NCBI RefSeq assembly: GCF_014212495.1
Contig: NZ_JACKZC010000008.1
Span: 62,001 to 126,000 of the forward strand
DNA from: Pontibacter sp. Tf4
Lineage (GTDB): Bacteria > Bacteroidota > Bacteroidia > Cytophagales > Hymenobacteraceae
Direction of reading: 5' to 3'
Length of the DNA: 64,000 nucleotides
The position numbers were made by a program, and so were the translations under genes. Positions 9,989-19,715 of the stretch are shown piece by piece (within the stretch, counting starts at the first letter, position 1; every line of letters starts with the position of its first letter). Under the pieces are notes generated by a model. It saw only the letters and a list, made by a program, of their open reading frames with translations. It was not told the origin of the DNA and searched no databases.

Positions 9989-12985
9989 TTAAGCTAAGTT
10001 TCTAATTTTAGTCAGGTAAGTCACGTTTGGCTGAACGTTTAGCTCTTCCAGTACGTGGAAGGCGCGCTCGCCATGCTCACGTGCCAGTATTTTAGAGATA
10101 CGGCTTTCTTTATCAAGCATATCACCAAACACGATCGCATCTGTAGGGCAAGACTGAGCACAGGCCGTAACGATTTCTCCGTCTTTCGGTCTTCTGTTCT
10201 CACGTTTCGCCTCTAACTTACCAAGCTGCACACGCTGCACGCAGAAAGAGCATTTCTCCATCACACCACGTCCACGAACAGTAACATCCGGGTTCAGTAC
10301 GAACTTAGCCAGGTCGTTATTCATGGTGTAGTCGAACTTGTCGTTGTTAGCGTAAGCGAACCAGTTGAAGCGGCGTACTTTGTAAGGGCAGTTGTTAGCG
10401 CAGTAACGAGTACCTACGCAACGGTTATAAGCCATCTGGTTGATACCTTCAGAGCTGTGCATGGTAGCAGCAACAGGGCAAACAGTCTCGCAAGGAGCGT
10501 GGTTACAGTGCTGGCACATCATCGGCTGGAAGATAACAGAAGGGTTTTCTGCCGGGTCTTCCATTGTTGCGTAATCCTTCGGCTCGTGCTCTACTGCACT
10601 ATAGTATCTGTCGATACGCATCCAGTGCATTTCACGGCGCATTAAAACTTCAGCTTTACCTACTACCGGAATGTTGTTCTCGGCCTGGCAGCTTATTGTA
10701 CAAGCACCGCAACCAATACAGGAGTTAAGGTCTACAACCATACCCCAATGGTGGTTCTTGTACTCGTAGTCATCCCAAAGCGAGATAGTAGACGGTTTTG
10801 CAGGGCCATCGTGTGTGGCGATGCGAACGTACTCTGTTACCTCTTTCGGATTTTTGATATAGTTAACAAGTGTGTTCTCCTGAACAACCAGACGGTCCAT
10901 AATGGTATGGTGTGTCTGCATCTGGGCAATTTCAGAAGTTGCACCCGTTTTTTCAATTTTAACCGGGCTGGTATAGCTGATGCTGTTATTTACTACAGTA
11001 GCGATCGGGAAGGCATTTGCGCCAATTCCTTTAGCAACCGGCATCGAATCTAGGTTACGGCCGTAACCCATCGCAATACTTACTGTACCCTGTGCCTGAC
11101 CTGGCTGAACCAGAACCGGCAACTCGATAGCAGTACCGTTAGCCATAGTTACCTTCACTACATCATTCTGAGCAAGGCCCATCTCTTCTGCCATCTTGCG
11201 TGGCATGGCTACATAGTTACCCCATGTTGCTTTTGAAATCGGGTCTGCCATTTCCTGCAGCCAAGGGTTGTTTGCTTCTACACCGCTACCAATACTTACT
11301 TTTTCGTAAAGCACTGCTTCAATAGCGCCTGATGCTGGTTTGGCCAGACCTGAAGCAGCTATAGTTGCAGGAGCAAAAGTGTTAGTTACCGTCAGCATGC
11401 TGCTGCCGTTCTGCAGTATACCATCGTGTACTGCCTGCTCCCAACCTTTATTAAAGTCGCCGGTAATAACTTTTCTCCAGTTATTGCGGATGTATTCGTA
11501 GTAGCTTGTAGTGTTACCGCTCCAGGTAAGCAGGCTGTCCTGCATCTGGCGGGTTGTGAAGATCGGCGAAAGAACCGGCTGCGCCAGGCTCAGGTAACCT
11601 TTCTTCGGTTCATAGTCGTTCCACGACTCCAGGAAGTTGTTGTCAGGAGCAACGATATCAGCTAATGCTGCCGTCTCATCAATACGTTCTGCGAAAGATA
11701 CTTTCAGCGCAACTTTCTTCAGACCGCTTACAACTTTATCAGCCAGCGGATGATCGTAAGCCGGGTTAGCATTATAGAAGAACACAGCACCAACAGAGCC
11801 ATTGTTCATATCATTGATCAGGCGGATCATCTGTGCATCGTTACCTTGCTTCACAAAGTAAGGAGATGCAGCATCTATAGTTGTACCATTTGCACCAAGT
11901 GCATTGTTAATGGCAGCAACCATTGCCTGAACAGACGGATCGTTAGAACCAGAAACTACCAGTGCTTTACCAGCATTAGCTTTCAGGTCTTTTACAGCAT
12001 TGGCAAGTGCTTTCTCATCGATGTTAGCCACTTTACCAGCTGCACCACCTCCAACTATAGCACTGTGTAATGCAGAAACTATAGCAAATTCATCTGAAGG
12101 CTTGATCGGAACACGGATATCAGCGTTTGCACCAGTCAACGACATGATCGTTTCGAACTGGTAGTGGCGCGACATATCTTTCTTCTCAGCAGAAAGCTTA
12201 CGGTTTATAATGTATTGCTTAGCAAAGATAACCGGCGCTAACCAGGTACCTAAGAAATCAGCATTAACGCCTACAATAATGTTCGCTTTGCTGAAGTCGT
12301 AGCCAGGAACTGTACCATTGTTGGCTGCAAGCAGTGCTGAAGAAGAGTTGGCATCGTATACTACGTGCTCAAAGTTCCCGAAACGAGAACCGAACTCATT
12401 GATCAGTTGCTTGGTAGATGGGGAAATTACAGTTGACGATACAAATGCAACTTTACCGCTTACTGAGCCTAAACGGGAAGTGATCTCTTTATCCACCTGC
12501 TCCCATTTCGCTTCTTTACCTTTCAGTAAAGGTGTGCGCAGTCTGTTGTTATCATATACGCTCAGAACCGCCGCCTGTGCTCTCGAGCTTGTACCAAGTG
12601 GTGTAAGCGCCGAAGAAGGGTTAGGCTCGATTTTGATCGGACGTGCCTCACGGGTCTTAACAAGGATGCTGTTGTAATCACCGTTCAGGTAATAAGTTGT
12701 AGCATACCAGTTAGCTGTACCCGGTTCTACATCAACAGGCTTGTTCAGATAAGGAATAGCTTTTCTTACCGGCGCCTCGCACGAAGCCAGCGACACGGCA
12801 GCTACACTAAAACCAAGCAGTTTAAGAAAGTCTCTGCGGTGTGTTTTGCCACCTTCTGAAGGCTTCTCGCCGCTGCCTTCACCAATAGGCAGGAATTCTG
12901 GAAACTCATTATGAGCGAGCTTAGCGAACTCCGGAGTATTTTCTAACTCCTCAATTCCTTTCCAGTATTTTATTCTGTCTTGCAT
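9989..12985 (-). CDS. actB: Alternative complex III subunit ActB (iron-sulfur / molybdopterin-oxidoreductase-like)
   Basis: Large peripheral subunit of alternative complex III, 998 residues. A twin-arginine-type signal ([21 protein letters not shown]) near residues 49-69 ends in a lipobox-like cysteine. The middle resembles the molybdopterin oxidoreductase fold, which in this family holds no molybdenum cofactor. The C-terminal ferredoxin part shows four cysteine clusters: [37 protein letters not shown], and CSFC with CAQSCP. The third lacks one of the usual four spacings, which fits one [3Fe-4S] and three [4Fe-4S] clusters. It follows actA by 42 bases. CTATAG occurs about five times here, more than elsewhere in the operon. 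Confidence 0.95.
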   Translation of the reverse strand: MQDRIKYWKGIEELENTPEFAKLAHNEFPEFLPIGEGSGEKPSEGGKTHRRDFLKLLGFSVAAVSLASCEAPVRKAIPYLNKPVDVEPGTANWYATTYYLNGDYNSILVKTREARPIKIEPNPSSALTPLGTSSRAQAAVLSVYDNNRLRTPLLKGKEAKWEQVDKEITSRLGSVSGKVAFVSSTVISPSTKQLINEFGSRFGNFEHVVYDANSSSALLAANNGTVPGYDFSKANIIVGVNADFLGTWLAPVIFAKQYIINRKLSAEKKDMSRHYQFETIMSLTGANADIRVPIKPSDEFAIVSALHSAIVGGGAAGKVANIDEKALANAVKDLKANAGKALVVSGSNDPSVQAMVAAINNALGANGTTIDAASPYFVKQGNDAQMIRLINDMNNGSVGAVFFYNANPAYDHPLADKVVSGLKKVALKVSFAERIDETAALADIVAPDNNFLESWNDYEPKKGYLSLAQPVLSPIFTTRQMQDSLLTWSGNTTSYYEYIRNNWRKVITGDFNKGWEQAVHDGILQNGSSMLTVTNTFAPATIAASGLAKPASGAIEAVLYEKVSIGSGVEANNPWLQEMADPISKATWGNYVAMPRKMAEEMGLAQNDVVKVTMANGTAIELPVLVQPGQAQGTVSIAMGYGRNLDSMPVAKGIGANAFPIATVVNNSISYTSPVKIEKTGATSEIAQMQTHHTIMDRLVVQENTLVNYIKNPKEVTEYVRIATHDGPAKPSTISLWDDYEYKNHHWGMVVDLNSCIGCGACTISCQAENNIPVVGKAEVLMRREMHWMRIDRYYSAVEHEPKDYATMEDPAENPSVIFQPMMCQHCNHAPCETVCPVAATMHSSEGINQMAYNRCVGTRYCANNCPYKVRRFNWFAYANNDKFDYTMNNDLAKFVLNPDVTVRGRGVMEKCSFCVQRVQLGKLEAKRENRRPKDGEIVTACAQSCPTDAIVFGDMLDKESRISKILAREHGERAFHVLEELNVQPNVTYLTKIRNLA

Positions 12986-13027
12986 AATATATTTAGAAAA
13001 CTCGAATATCAGATAATATTTGACTGC

Positions 13028-14353
13028 TTAGTAATGGCATTTAGAGCACTCGGTACCGCCGTTTGAAGCAACAGTAAAGGCACCTTTAGAAGACTGCTCG
13101 TGCAGTTTCACCAGGTTGTCGTAGTACTGGTTGCCTTGTGTGTTAAGCGGAGTTTCGCGGTGGCAGTCGATGCACCAGCCCATTGTCAGCGGAGAGTATT
13201 GGTAAACAACATCCATTTCCTGGATAGGGCCGTGGCAGGTCTGGCATTCTACACCACCAACCTGCGTGTGCTGCGAGTGGTTAAAGTAAGACAGATCCGG
13301 CAGGTTGTGGATACGAACCCACTCAATTGGCTTATTGCGCTCAATGGCTTTGTAAATCTTCTGTATCTCCGGAGACTCTTTCTTGATCTGGCTGTGGCAG
13401 TTCATACAGATATTGGCCGAAGGAATGCTGGCACTCTTGCTTTCGTAAACAGTAGTGTGGCAGTAGTTACAGTCGATCTGGTGTTCGCCGGCGTGCAGTT
13501 TGTGCGAGAAAGCTATTGGTTGCTTAGGCGCATATCCCTGCTGTATACCGATACCCATTGTTTTATCTATAGCCAGATCCAGCAACACTACTGCAAAGAT
13601 CAGCACCACCAGGGTACGTACGGCTTTTGATTTGTAAATCTTAGAGAAATCGAAACGCTGGTTAACAACCTCTTTATCGGTCTCGTCAAGCTCGCGGTTC
13701 TTGTTCAGGTAGTTCTTAAGCAGTGAGGTGATCAGCAATAATGTGATAACCAGCACGATAAGCACAATGATCAGCACTACCAGCACTATATCCAGATAGC
13801 CACCTACAGCACCGATTGCATCGGTACCCACGTTCTGGCCTGGTACAGCTCCTTCAGGGCCTGCCACCGTAGTTGGCGTAGCAGCGGCTACATTTGCCTG
13901 CGCATCGATATAAGCCAGAATAGACTTGATCTCGTCGTCAGAGAAAGCAAATGACGGCATGGCCTGCTTGTTATACTCATTATAGATAGCAACAGCATGC
14001 TCATCTCCAGACTGAATCAGGGCCTGCGAGTTTTTGATCCAGCTGATCAGCCAGCTCTCGCTTCTTTGGCTGGTCACCCCTTTCAGGCCAGGACCAACGA
14101 TCACATCGCTGCCGGCCGAGTGGCACACCGCACAGTTATTTTTAAATAAGGCAGCACCGGCATCAATTATGGCTGGGTCTGCAGTTCCTGTCTCAGCGCC
14201 TTCGGTAGAACCTGGCTCTACTCCTTTTGCAGCTACATCTGCCTGCTCGCTTGCTTGCTGTGCCTGCGCCCCGAAGGTTACAGTCAGTGCCAGTAAGAAG
14301 GCAAGAAAAATTTTGTGTGTAGGTTTAAGTATACAGCTAATCATAGCCATCAT
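13028..14353 (-). CDS. actA: Alternative complex III subunit ActA, with an extra N-terminal monoheme domain (six CxxCH)
   Basis: First gene of the operon, 441 residues from the ATG at 14353. Order: signal peptide (IFLAFLLALTVTFGAQA), a class I-like cytochrome c domain with CAVCH (about residues 74-78), two membrane helices (about 186-208 and 245-263), then five further heme sites CNYCH, CMNCH, CQTCH, CIDCH and CSKCH ending at the C-terminus. The pentaheme part is standard ActA; the sixth, N-terminal heme is additional. An open frame extends up to 14452, but a promoter at 14396-14426 lies inside that extension, and a signal peptide begins properly only from 14353 or 14344. The N-terminal heme could pass electrons to CoxB, which has no heme of its own; this is inference. 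Confidence 0.92.
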   Translation of the reverse strand: MMAMISCILKPTHKIFLAFLLALTVTFGAQAQQASEQADVAAKGVEPGSTEGAETGTADPAIIDAGAALFKNNCAVCHSAGSDVIVGPGLKGVTSQRSESWLISWIKNSQALIQSGDEHAVAIYNEYNKQAMPSFAFSDDEIKSILAYIDAQANVAAATPTTVAGPEGAVPGQNVGTDAIGAVGGYLDIVLVVLIIVLIVLVITLLLITSLLKNYLNKNRELDETDKEVVNQRFDFSKIYKSKAVRTLVVLIFAVVLLDLAIDKTMGIGIQQGYAPKQPIAFSHKLHAGEHQIDCNYCHTTVYESKSASIPSANICMNCHSQIKKESPEIQKIYKAIERNKPIEWVRIHNLPDLSYFNHSQHTQVGGVECQTCHGPIQEMDVVYQYSPLTMGWCIDCHRETPLNTQGNQYYDNLVKLHEQSSKGAFTVASNGGTECSKCHY

Positions 14354-14395
14354 CCCTTGTGAGTTTAGTATAATGGTGAATTTACTTTTCGGGCA

Positions 14396-14426
14396 CAAAT
14401 CTACTACTCGTATTCCATTATTCAAA
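14396..14426 (-). promoter_or_regulatory. Promoter of the act-cox operon
   Basis: On the minus strand the -33 box TTTG (14423-14426) is followed after 19 bases by TAGATTTG (14396-14403), a full match to the Bacteroidota consensus TAnnTTTG. Transcription would start near 14389, leaving a leader of about 36 bases before the ATG at 14353. It is the only good match upstream of actA and it rules out starts further upstream. Confidence 0.65.
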
Positions 14427-14779
14427 TACATACTTTTTATTTTTGGAACCATACCTGAGCCTTAGGAGTTTGTAGATGGCAAATGCGCAAAAACTGGTCT
14501 GAAATTCATTTTTGGCCTATTTTATTTAGAATGATTATAAATTAAGAACACCTTCAGTTATAATTTATCCTGCTTTGATATACTAAATAAACTATAGCAA
14601 AAGTACAAACATTTTCAGGTATACTCCCCTACTTACCGAATAGTTTTTAATGCAAATTTTTTTTGCCTTTTGTACCATTCTCCCGCAGGTTCCGGTTTTC
14701 AGGTTTTAAAGGCAATTCAATTTCCGGCCTATAGTTTATCGGGCGTTGTCTGCGGCCCTTGTTTTTATTCCGGTAATAC
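14427..14779. other. Divergent spacer between the act operon and rpsF
   Basis: Gene-free region between two divergent operons. It is AT-rich, with CTATAG palindromes at about 14591 and 14729. No reading frame, tRNA or stable hairpin is apparent beyond the two promoters described separately. Confidence 0.5.
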
Positions 14780-14811
14780 TTTGTTTTTCAAAATACTTAC
14801 CCGTATATTTG
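14780..14811 (+). promoter_or_regulatory. Promoter of rpsF-rpsR-rplI
   Basis: TTTG at 14780-14783 and TATATTTG at 14804-14811 with a 20-base spacer match the Bacteroidota sigma consensus. The predicted start near 14818 leaves an A-rich leader of about 25 bases before the ATG at 14843. Confidence 0.65.
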
Positions 14812-14842
14812 CGGGCTAAAATCAAAAAAATTCTACAACAGA

Positions 14843-15208
14843 ATGGAATTAAAAAATTACGAAACGGTCTTCATCCTGACGCCTCTATTGAACGAGACGC
14901 AGATGCAAGAAACGGTCGAGAAGTTCAGACAGGTGCTTAAGGAAAATAGCGCCGACATTATCCACGAAGAGAACTGGGGTCTGCGTAAGCTTGCTTACCC
15001 AATCCAGAAGAAATCAACCGGTTTCTATCATCTCATCGAGTTTAAAGCTCCAGGCACCATTGTAGACCAGTTAGAGCTGGCTTACCGTCGTGACGAGAAA
15101 GTTGTTCGCTTCTTGACTACTGCACTGGATAAGCACGCAGTTGCTTATAACGAGCGCAGAAGAAATGGCGAGTTTAAACAAGCTAAAAAAGAGGAGGTTA
15201 AAGGATAA
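14843..15208 (+). CDS. rpsF: 30S ribosomal protein bS6
   Basis: Small-subunit ribosomal protein bS6, 121 residues. The start [14 protein letters not shown], the segment [15 protein letters not shown] and the C-terminal [18 protein letters not shown] are diagnostic. It binds 16S rRNA together with bS18, encoded next. Its stop overlaps the rpsR start by one base (TAATG). No CTATAG palindrome occurs in this operon. Confidence 0.98.
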   Translation: MELKNYETVFILTPLLNETQMQETVEKFRQVLKENSADIIHEENWGLRKLAYPIQKKSTGFYHLIEFKAPGTIVDQLELAYRRDEKVVRFLTTALDKHAVAYNERRRNGEFKQAKKEEVKG

Positions 15209-15459
15209 TGAGCTTAGTTAACGAAAGAGTGCACAAGCAGGAGAATCGCCAGAAATACTGCCGATTCAAGAAAAGCGGCATTAAGTACATCGACTATAAA
15301 GATGGTAACTTCCTGCTGAAGTTTGTAAATGAGCAAGGCAAAATCCTTCCAAGAAGATTGACAGGTACAAGCCTTAAGTTCCAGCGTAAAGTATCTCAGG
15401 CCGTTGCAAGAGCACGTCACCTGGCTATTTTACCTTATGTAACAGATTCTTTAAAATAA
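15208..15459 (+). CDS. rpsR: 30S ribosomal protein bS18
   Basis: Small-subunit ribosomal protein bS18, 83 residues, partner of bS6. The core [20 protein letters not shown] and the C-terminal [20 protein letters not shown] with HLAILPYV are typical. Only a single cysteine is present near the N-terminus, so no zinc-binding form is suggested. Translationally coupled to rpsF; rplI follows after 14 bases. Confidence 0.98.
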   Translation: MSLVNERVHKQENRQKYCRFKKSGIKYIDYKDGNFLLKFVNEQGKILPRRLTGTSLKFQRKVSQAVARARHLAILPYVTDSLK

Positions 15460-15473
15460 GGAGGGACTAAGAG

Positions 15474-15917
15474 ATGGAAGTAATACTTAAAGATGACGTT
15501 AAAGGCTTAGGCTACAAGAACGATATCGTAACAGTAAAAGCAGGTTACGGCCTGAACTACCTGATCCCACAGGGTTTTGCTGTTATCGCTGATAAATCAA
15601 ACAAAAAAATCGTAGCTGAGAACATCCGTCAGGCTGCTCACAAAGCTGAGAAAATCAAAGCTGATGCACAGGCACTGGCTGACAACATCGGTGATCTGAC
15701 ACTGGAAATCCCTGCTAAAGTAGGTGAGACTGGTAAGATCTTCGGTTCTGTTACTACAAACCAGCTTGCTGAAGCACTTAAAGCAAAAGGATTTGATGTA
15801 GATCGTAAGCGTATCTCTTTCGACCAGGATGTAAAAACTGCCGGCGAGTACACAGCTACAATCAACCTGCACAAAGAAGTGAAGCACACTGTTAAATTTA
15901 ACGTGGTAGCTGAGTAA
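15474..15917 (+). CDS. rplI: 50S ribosomal protein bL9
   Basis: Large-subunit ribosomal protein bL9, 147 residues, normal length. The N-terminal domain MEVILKDDVKGLGYKNDIV with GYGLNYLIPQG is the rRNA-binding signature, followed by the long connecting helix and the C-terminal domain (GKIFGSVTTNQLAEALK). A GGAGGG stretch lies about 10 bases upstream of the ATG, an unusually clear Shine-Dalgarno for this phylum. The gene ends the operon at a strong terminator. Confidence 0.98.
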   Translation: MEVILKDDVKGLGYKNDIVTVKAGYGLNYLIPQGFAVIADKSNKKIVAENIRQAAHKAEKIKADAQALADNIGDLTLEIPAKVGETGKIFGSVTTNQLAEALKAKGFDVDRKRISFDQDVKTAGEYTATINLHKEVKHTVKFNVVAE

Positions 15918-15936
15918 TCAGTTGAATGCTTACAGA

Positions 15937-15967
15937 AAGGGCTCCGGGGAAATCCGGAGCCCTTTTT
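15937..15967 (+). terminator. Intrinsic terminator of the rpsF operon
   Basis: Perfect stem AAGGGCTCCGG / CCGGAGCCCTT with a six-base loop, running into a T tract, 20 bases after the rplI stop. Confidence 0.9.
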
Positions 15968-15990
15968 TATTTATCCTGTTCCGTAAACTA

Positions 15991-15998
15991 TAACTTTG
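15991..15998 (+). promoter_or_regulatory. Possible -7 box for the GSCFA gene
   Basis: TAACTTTG matches TAnnTTTG and lies 31 bases before the ATG at 16030. No clear TTTG is found at the -33 spacing, so support is partial. A CTATAG lies between this box and the start codon. Confidence 0.35.
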
Positions 15999-16029
15999 TA
16001 GTTAAACCCGTAACCAGCAACTATAGCCT

Positions 16030-17013
16030 ATGTTCCGCACCGAAGTAGATGTTACTCCCACAACACTTCAACTTGCCCTGACTGACAAAGTGGTAACTAT
16101 AGGCTCGTGTTTTGCCGAGGTCATTGGCCACAAACTGCAGGATTACAAAGCCGATGTACTGGTAAATCCGTTTGGAACTATATTCAACCCGGTCTCGGTA
16201 AGTAAGTTGTTACGGGCCGTAGCCGGACAGGACCTGGCGGTTGAAGAAAGCCTGGTGCAGCGCGACGGCATCTGGTATAGTTACGACCTGCATTCCTCCC
16301 TTTCTTCGCCTGACAAGGAGGAACTACTGCAATTGATCAGGGAACGGATAGCGCAGACATGCCGGCATTTGCAGGAGGCCAGACTGCTGATCATTACCTT
16401 AGGCACGGCGGTATCCTATACAGTAGCAGACACCGGAACTGTAGTTGCCAATTGCCATAAGTTGCCGGCACGCCAGTTTACCCGCGAACTGTTAACTATA
16501 GACGAGATCACGAAAAGCTTAAACTATAGTTACGAAGCGCTGAAACAATTAAACCCCGGGCTGCAGATCGTACTTACGGTTAGCCCGGTGCGCCACGTAA
16601 AGGAAACGCTCCAGGTAAACAGCGTAAGTAAATCTATCCTCCGGGTGGCTGCACATTACCTGACCCGTCAACTTCAGGACGTACTCTACTTTCCGGCTTA
16701 CGAAATTATGCTGGACGATCTGCGCGACTACCGTTTTTATGGCCCCGATATGCTGCACCCAACCCCTGTTGCGGAAGATTATATCTGGCAGAAATTTGCA
16801 AAAACCTACCTGCACCCCACCTACCAGCAGTTTATACCCGAGTGGGACAAGATCAGGAGAGCTGTAGCGCACCGGCCTTTTCATGCCAGCTCAGCAGCAC
16901 ACCAGGCTTTTATCCGGAGTACGTTGACACAGTTGCAGCAACTTACCGCAAAATACCAGATAGAGGCAAATTCGGAGTTACGGGCACTTCAGGAACAGCA
17001 ATTGCCGTCTTGA
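16030..17013 (+). CDS. GSCFA domain protein
   Basis: Protein of the GSCFA family, 327 residues, named for the motif seen here at residues 25-29 in VVTIGSCFAEVIG, followed by VNPFGTIFNPVSV. The family resembles SGNH/GDSL-type esterases; LTVSPVRHVKE and MLHPTPVAEDYIW in the second half fit the later blocks, the last holding the histidine of the putative triad. The substrate is unknown. There is no signal peptide, so it is probably cytoplasmic. It begins after the ribosomal terminator and is followed 54 bases later by the YyaL-like gene, with which it may be co-transcribed. Four CTATAG sites lie in or just before it. Confidence 0.85.
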   Translation: MFRTEVDVTPTTLQLALTDKVVTIGSCFAEVIGHKLQDYKADVLVNPFGTIFNPVSVSKLLRAVAGQDLAVEESLVQRDGIWYSYDLHSSLSSPDKEELLQLIRERIAQTCRHLQEARLLIITLGTAVSYTVADTGTVVANCHKLPARQFTRELLTIDEITKSLNYSYEALKQLNPGLQIVLTVSPVRHVKETLQVNSVSKSILRVAAHYLTRQLQDVLYFPAYEIMLDDLRDYRFYGPDMLHPTPVAEDYIWQKFAKTYLHPTYQQFIPEWDKIRRAVAHRPFHASSAAHQAFIRSTLTQLQQLTAKYQIEANSELRALQEQQLPS

Positions 17014-17067
17014 ACTATACCTGACAACGCCTGCCAGCCGTAGAACAGTTGTAAACACACGCTATTT

Positions 17068-19125
17068 ATGGCCGACAGGAAACCAAACAAGCTGATACAG
17101 GAAAGCAGCCCCTACCTGCTGCAGCATGCCTACAACCCCGTAAACTGGTACCCTTGGGGCGAAGAAGCCCTGCAACTTGCCAGGCAACAAAATAAACCGA
17201 TCCTGGTAAGCATTGGCTACGCTGCCTGCCACTGGTGCCACGTTATGGAGCGCCAGAGCTTTGAAAACGAGCAGGTAGCCACCCTGATGAACAGCCATTT
17301 TGTCTGCATAAAAGTAGACCGCGAAGAACGCCCCGATGTAGATGCCATTTACATGGATGCCGTACAAACCATGGGGATACAGGGAGGCTGGCCACTAAAT
17401 GTTTTCCTGAACCCGGAAGCCAAACCATTTTACGGCGGTACCTACTTTCCTCCCAAGCAATGGATGCAGCTGTTGCAAACTATAGCTGAAGCCTACCAGC
17501 AAAACCAGCAGGAACTGGATGAGACGGCTGAAGAACTTGCCTCGCACCTGCGCCTCAGCGACCTGGAAAAGTATAGGCTGGCCCCGGGCAGCATCGAACT
17601 CAGCGAAAGTGAATTCAAGCAACTATACCAACACCTGAGCAAACGCTTCGACAGGGAATATGGCGGACTGGCCCCGGCTCCTAAGTTTGCAATGCCTACC
17701 ACTTACCTGTTTCTGCTGCGCTACTACAACCACACTCACGACGAAACAGCCCTGGCACAGATAAACCTGACACTCCGCCAAATGGCGTATGGTGGCATTT
17801 ACGACCAGATAGGCGGCGGCTTTGCACGCTACTCCGTTGATGCACGCTGGCTGGTGCCCCACTTCGAAAAAATGCTGTACGACAATGCGCAGCTCATCAC
17901 ACTTTACTCGGAAGCTTACCAGGTTACAAAAGACCCGCTTTTCAGGCAGGTAGTCTATGAGACGGTCCGGTTTGTGGAACGCGAGCTGATGAGTGAGCAA
18001 AATGGTTTTTACTCGTCGCTGGATGCAGATACCGAAGGCATGGAAGGCAAATATTACACCTTTACCAAGGATGAGCTGCATCGTATTCTGAAGGACGAAG
18101 AGCCACTTTTTTCGAAGTATTATAACGCTACTGCCTCTGGTAATTTTGAACATGGCCGCAATATACTGCACCGCCAGCTGAGCAACGAGGTCTTTGCCCG
18201 CGAAAACGAACTGAAGCCGGAAGTACTGCAGGAAATGATAGTTGGCTGGAAAAAAACACTCTTAAAGGCACGCGAAAAACGCCTGAAGCCAGCCTTAGAC
18301 GATAAGATGCTCTGCTCCTGGAATGCCCTGATGCTGAAAGCGCTGGCCGATGCGTATTATGTATTCGGGGAAAAACGTTTCCTGGACTTGGCACTCCGGA
18401 ATGCTGATTTCCTGTTCGAGGAGCTACGCGAAGGAGATAAACTATGCCACACCTATAAGAACGGTAAAGCAACTATAGATGGCTTCCTGGAAGATTATGC
18501 CCTGCTAATCTCGGCCCTGATACGGTTGTACGAAGTGACATTTAACGAAACCTGGCTGCACCACGCCCGCCGCTTCGCGGCGTATACCCTCTCGCATTTC
18601 TACGACCCGGAAGAAAAGCTTTTCTTTTTTACAGATAAGGATTCCGAGAAACTGATAGCCCGCAAAAAAGAGCTGCTTGACAACGTTATTCCCTCGTCAA
18701 ATGCGGTCATGGCCGTTAACCTGCACCTGCTGGGCTTATATTTTGATGACGCTAAGTACCAGGAAATAGCAAATGCTATGTTACAGGCCGTGAAATCGCT
18801 TTTATTAAAAGAGCCATCGCACCTGAGCCACTGGGCCATTTTGTACCATAACCTGCTTACACCAACCGCCGAAGTAGCTATAGTTGGTAAACAGGTACCC
18901 AAAATGCGCGAAGAGCTTAGCTCCTTTTACCTCCCGAACATGGTACTGATGGGAAGCGACCACAAAAGCTCATTGCCTTTGCTATCAGATAAGCTGCCCG
19001 TAGATGGCAAAACCACCATTTATGTGTGCTATAACAAAACCTGCCAGTTGCCGGTAACCACGCCCGGCGAAGCATTGAAACAACTGAAGGGCTGGCAACA
19101 GGAATCCAAATTCCCGGCACTGTGA
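17068..19125 (+). CDS. Thioredoxin-domain protein of the YyaL/DUF255 family
   Basis: A 685-residue protein with an N-terminal thioredoxin-like domain (DUF255; [20 protein letters not shown] then ACHWCHVM with C54-C57) and a large alpha/alpha-barrel region like N-acylglucosamine epimerases/glycosidases ([44 protein letters not shown]). This is the full length of the family, which includes bacterial YyaL and the animal SPATA20 protein. Biochemical function is not established. No signal peptide. The stop TGA directly abuts the stop of the convergent DoxX-like gene, so the two stops together form the palindrome TGATCA and no terminator lies between them. Confidence 0.9.
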   Translation: MADRKPNKLIQESSPYLLQHAYNPVNWYPWGEEALQLARQQNKPILVSIGYAACHWCHVMERQSFENEQVATLMNSHFVCIKVDREERPDVDAIYMDAVQTMGIQGGWPLNVFLNPEAKPFYGGTYFPPKQWMQLLQTIAEAYQQNQQELDETAEELASHLRLSDLEKYRLAPGSIELSESEFKQLYQHLSKRFDREYGGLAPAPKFAMPTTYLFLLRYYNHTHDETALAQINLTLRQMAYGGIYDQIGGGFARYSVDARWLVPHFEKMLYDNAQLITLYSEAYQVTKDPLFRQVVYETVRFVERELMSEQNGFYSSLDADTEGMEGKYYTFTKDELHRILKDEEPLFSKYYNATASGNFEHGRNILHRQLSNEVFARENELKPEVLQEMIVGWKKTLLKAREKRLKPALDDKMLCSWNALMLKALADAYYVFGEKRFLDLALRNADFLFEELREGDKLCHTYKNGKATIDGFLEDYALLISALIRLYEVTFNETWLHHARRFAAYTLSHFYDPEEKLFFFTDKDSEKLIARKKELLDNVIPSSNAVMAVNLHLLGLYFDDAKYQEIANAMLQAVKSLLLKEPSHLSHWAILYHNLLTPTAEVAIVGKQVPKMREELSSFYLPNMVLMGSDHKSSLPLLSDKLPVDGKTTIYVCYNKTCQLPVTTPGEALKQLKGWQQESKFPAL

Positions 19126-19518
19126 TCAGGCTTTAGAAACCAGCAGTTGCAGGTAATAAGCTCTGTAGTGATATAACAGTAAAGCCAGTAGTATTACTAC
19201 AACTATACCGTTCAGCAACAGGCCCGGGTCGGCAAACACATGAAAAAGAAAGATATTAAGGCCAATGGGCACCAGCATAAGCAGCGCCAGCGGTACAAAC
19301 CTGTTCGACAGCAGCATTACCCCGGCTAAGAGCTCAGTTGCCTTTAGCGGAATAATAACATACGGTGTGGCAACCAGCACCTGCATAAAAGGCACATGCA
19401 ACGAGGTAGGTCCAACCGGCTCTACACCGAACAGCAGCAAAAAACCGTTAAAACCGGCAAAAGCGAATATGGCCCCTAACAGCAAGCGGGCAACAGTAAC
19501 TATAACAGGATATCTCAT
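19126..19518 (-). CDS. DoxX-like integral membrane protein
   Basis: A 130-residue membrane protein with four hydrophobic helices. The N-terminal arrangement RLLLGAIFAFAGFNGFL and PLKATELLAGVMLLSNRFVPLALLML fit the DoxX/DoxD-like family. The role is unknown; family members are linked loosely to redox or quinone-associated processes. It is convergent with the upstream YyaL-like gene with zero spacing. Several CTATAG copies lie in its promoter region (19545-19625), including two overlapping copies in tandem. Confidence 0.75.
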   Translation of the reverse strand: MRYPVIVTVARLLLGAIFAFAGFNGFLLLFGVEPVGPTSLHVPFMQVLVATPYVIIPLKATELLAGVMLLSNRFVPLALLMLVPIGLNIFLFHVFADPGLLLNGIVVVILLALLLYHYRAYYLQLLVSKA

Positions 19519-19715
19519 TGGCTGACAGATAAATGGTTAAAGAACTATAGCTTTGCACCTGTAAATGTGGTACATTATAGTTGTATCGCAAAATACAGGC
19601 AGCAATTTTAAACTATAGCTATAGGTAGGGGCCCGCTCAATTCTGTAGGTAGCCTTTAGCAATTCGCTCCTTTTTTTCCGACATTTGTATAGTACATCAC
19701 GTATCGATCTCGCCC
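19519..19715. promoter_or_regulatory. Divergent promoter region with CTATAG cluster
   Basis: About 200 bases separating the DoxX-like gene and priA. CTATAG occurs at 19545, about 19614 and about 19620, the last two sharing sequence. The plus strand contains TAGCTTTG at 19548-19555, a match to TAnnTTTG that begins inside one CTATAG copy; which gene it serves is not clear. Confidence 0.35.

Noticed and set aside
9989..12985. Independent molybdenum oxidoreductase or polysulfide/nitrite reductase
   Set aside because: Gene order and sequence types identify actB and actC as alternative complex III subunits.
14353..14452. Longer N-terminus for ActA
   Set aside because: A consensus promoter lies inside the extension and the signal peptide starts only at 14353 or 14344.
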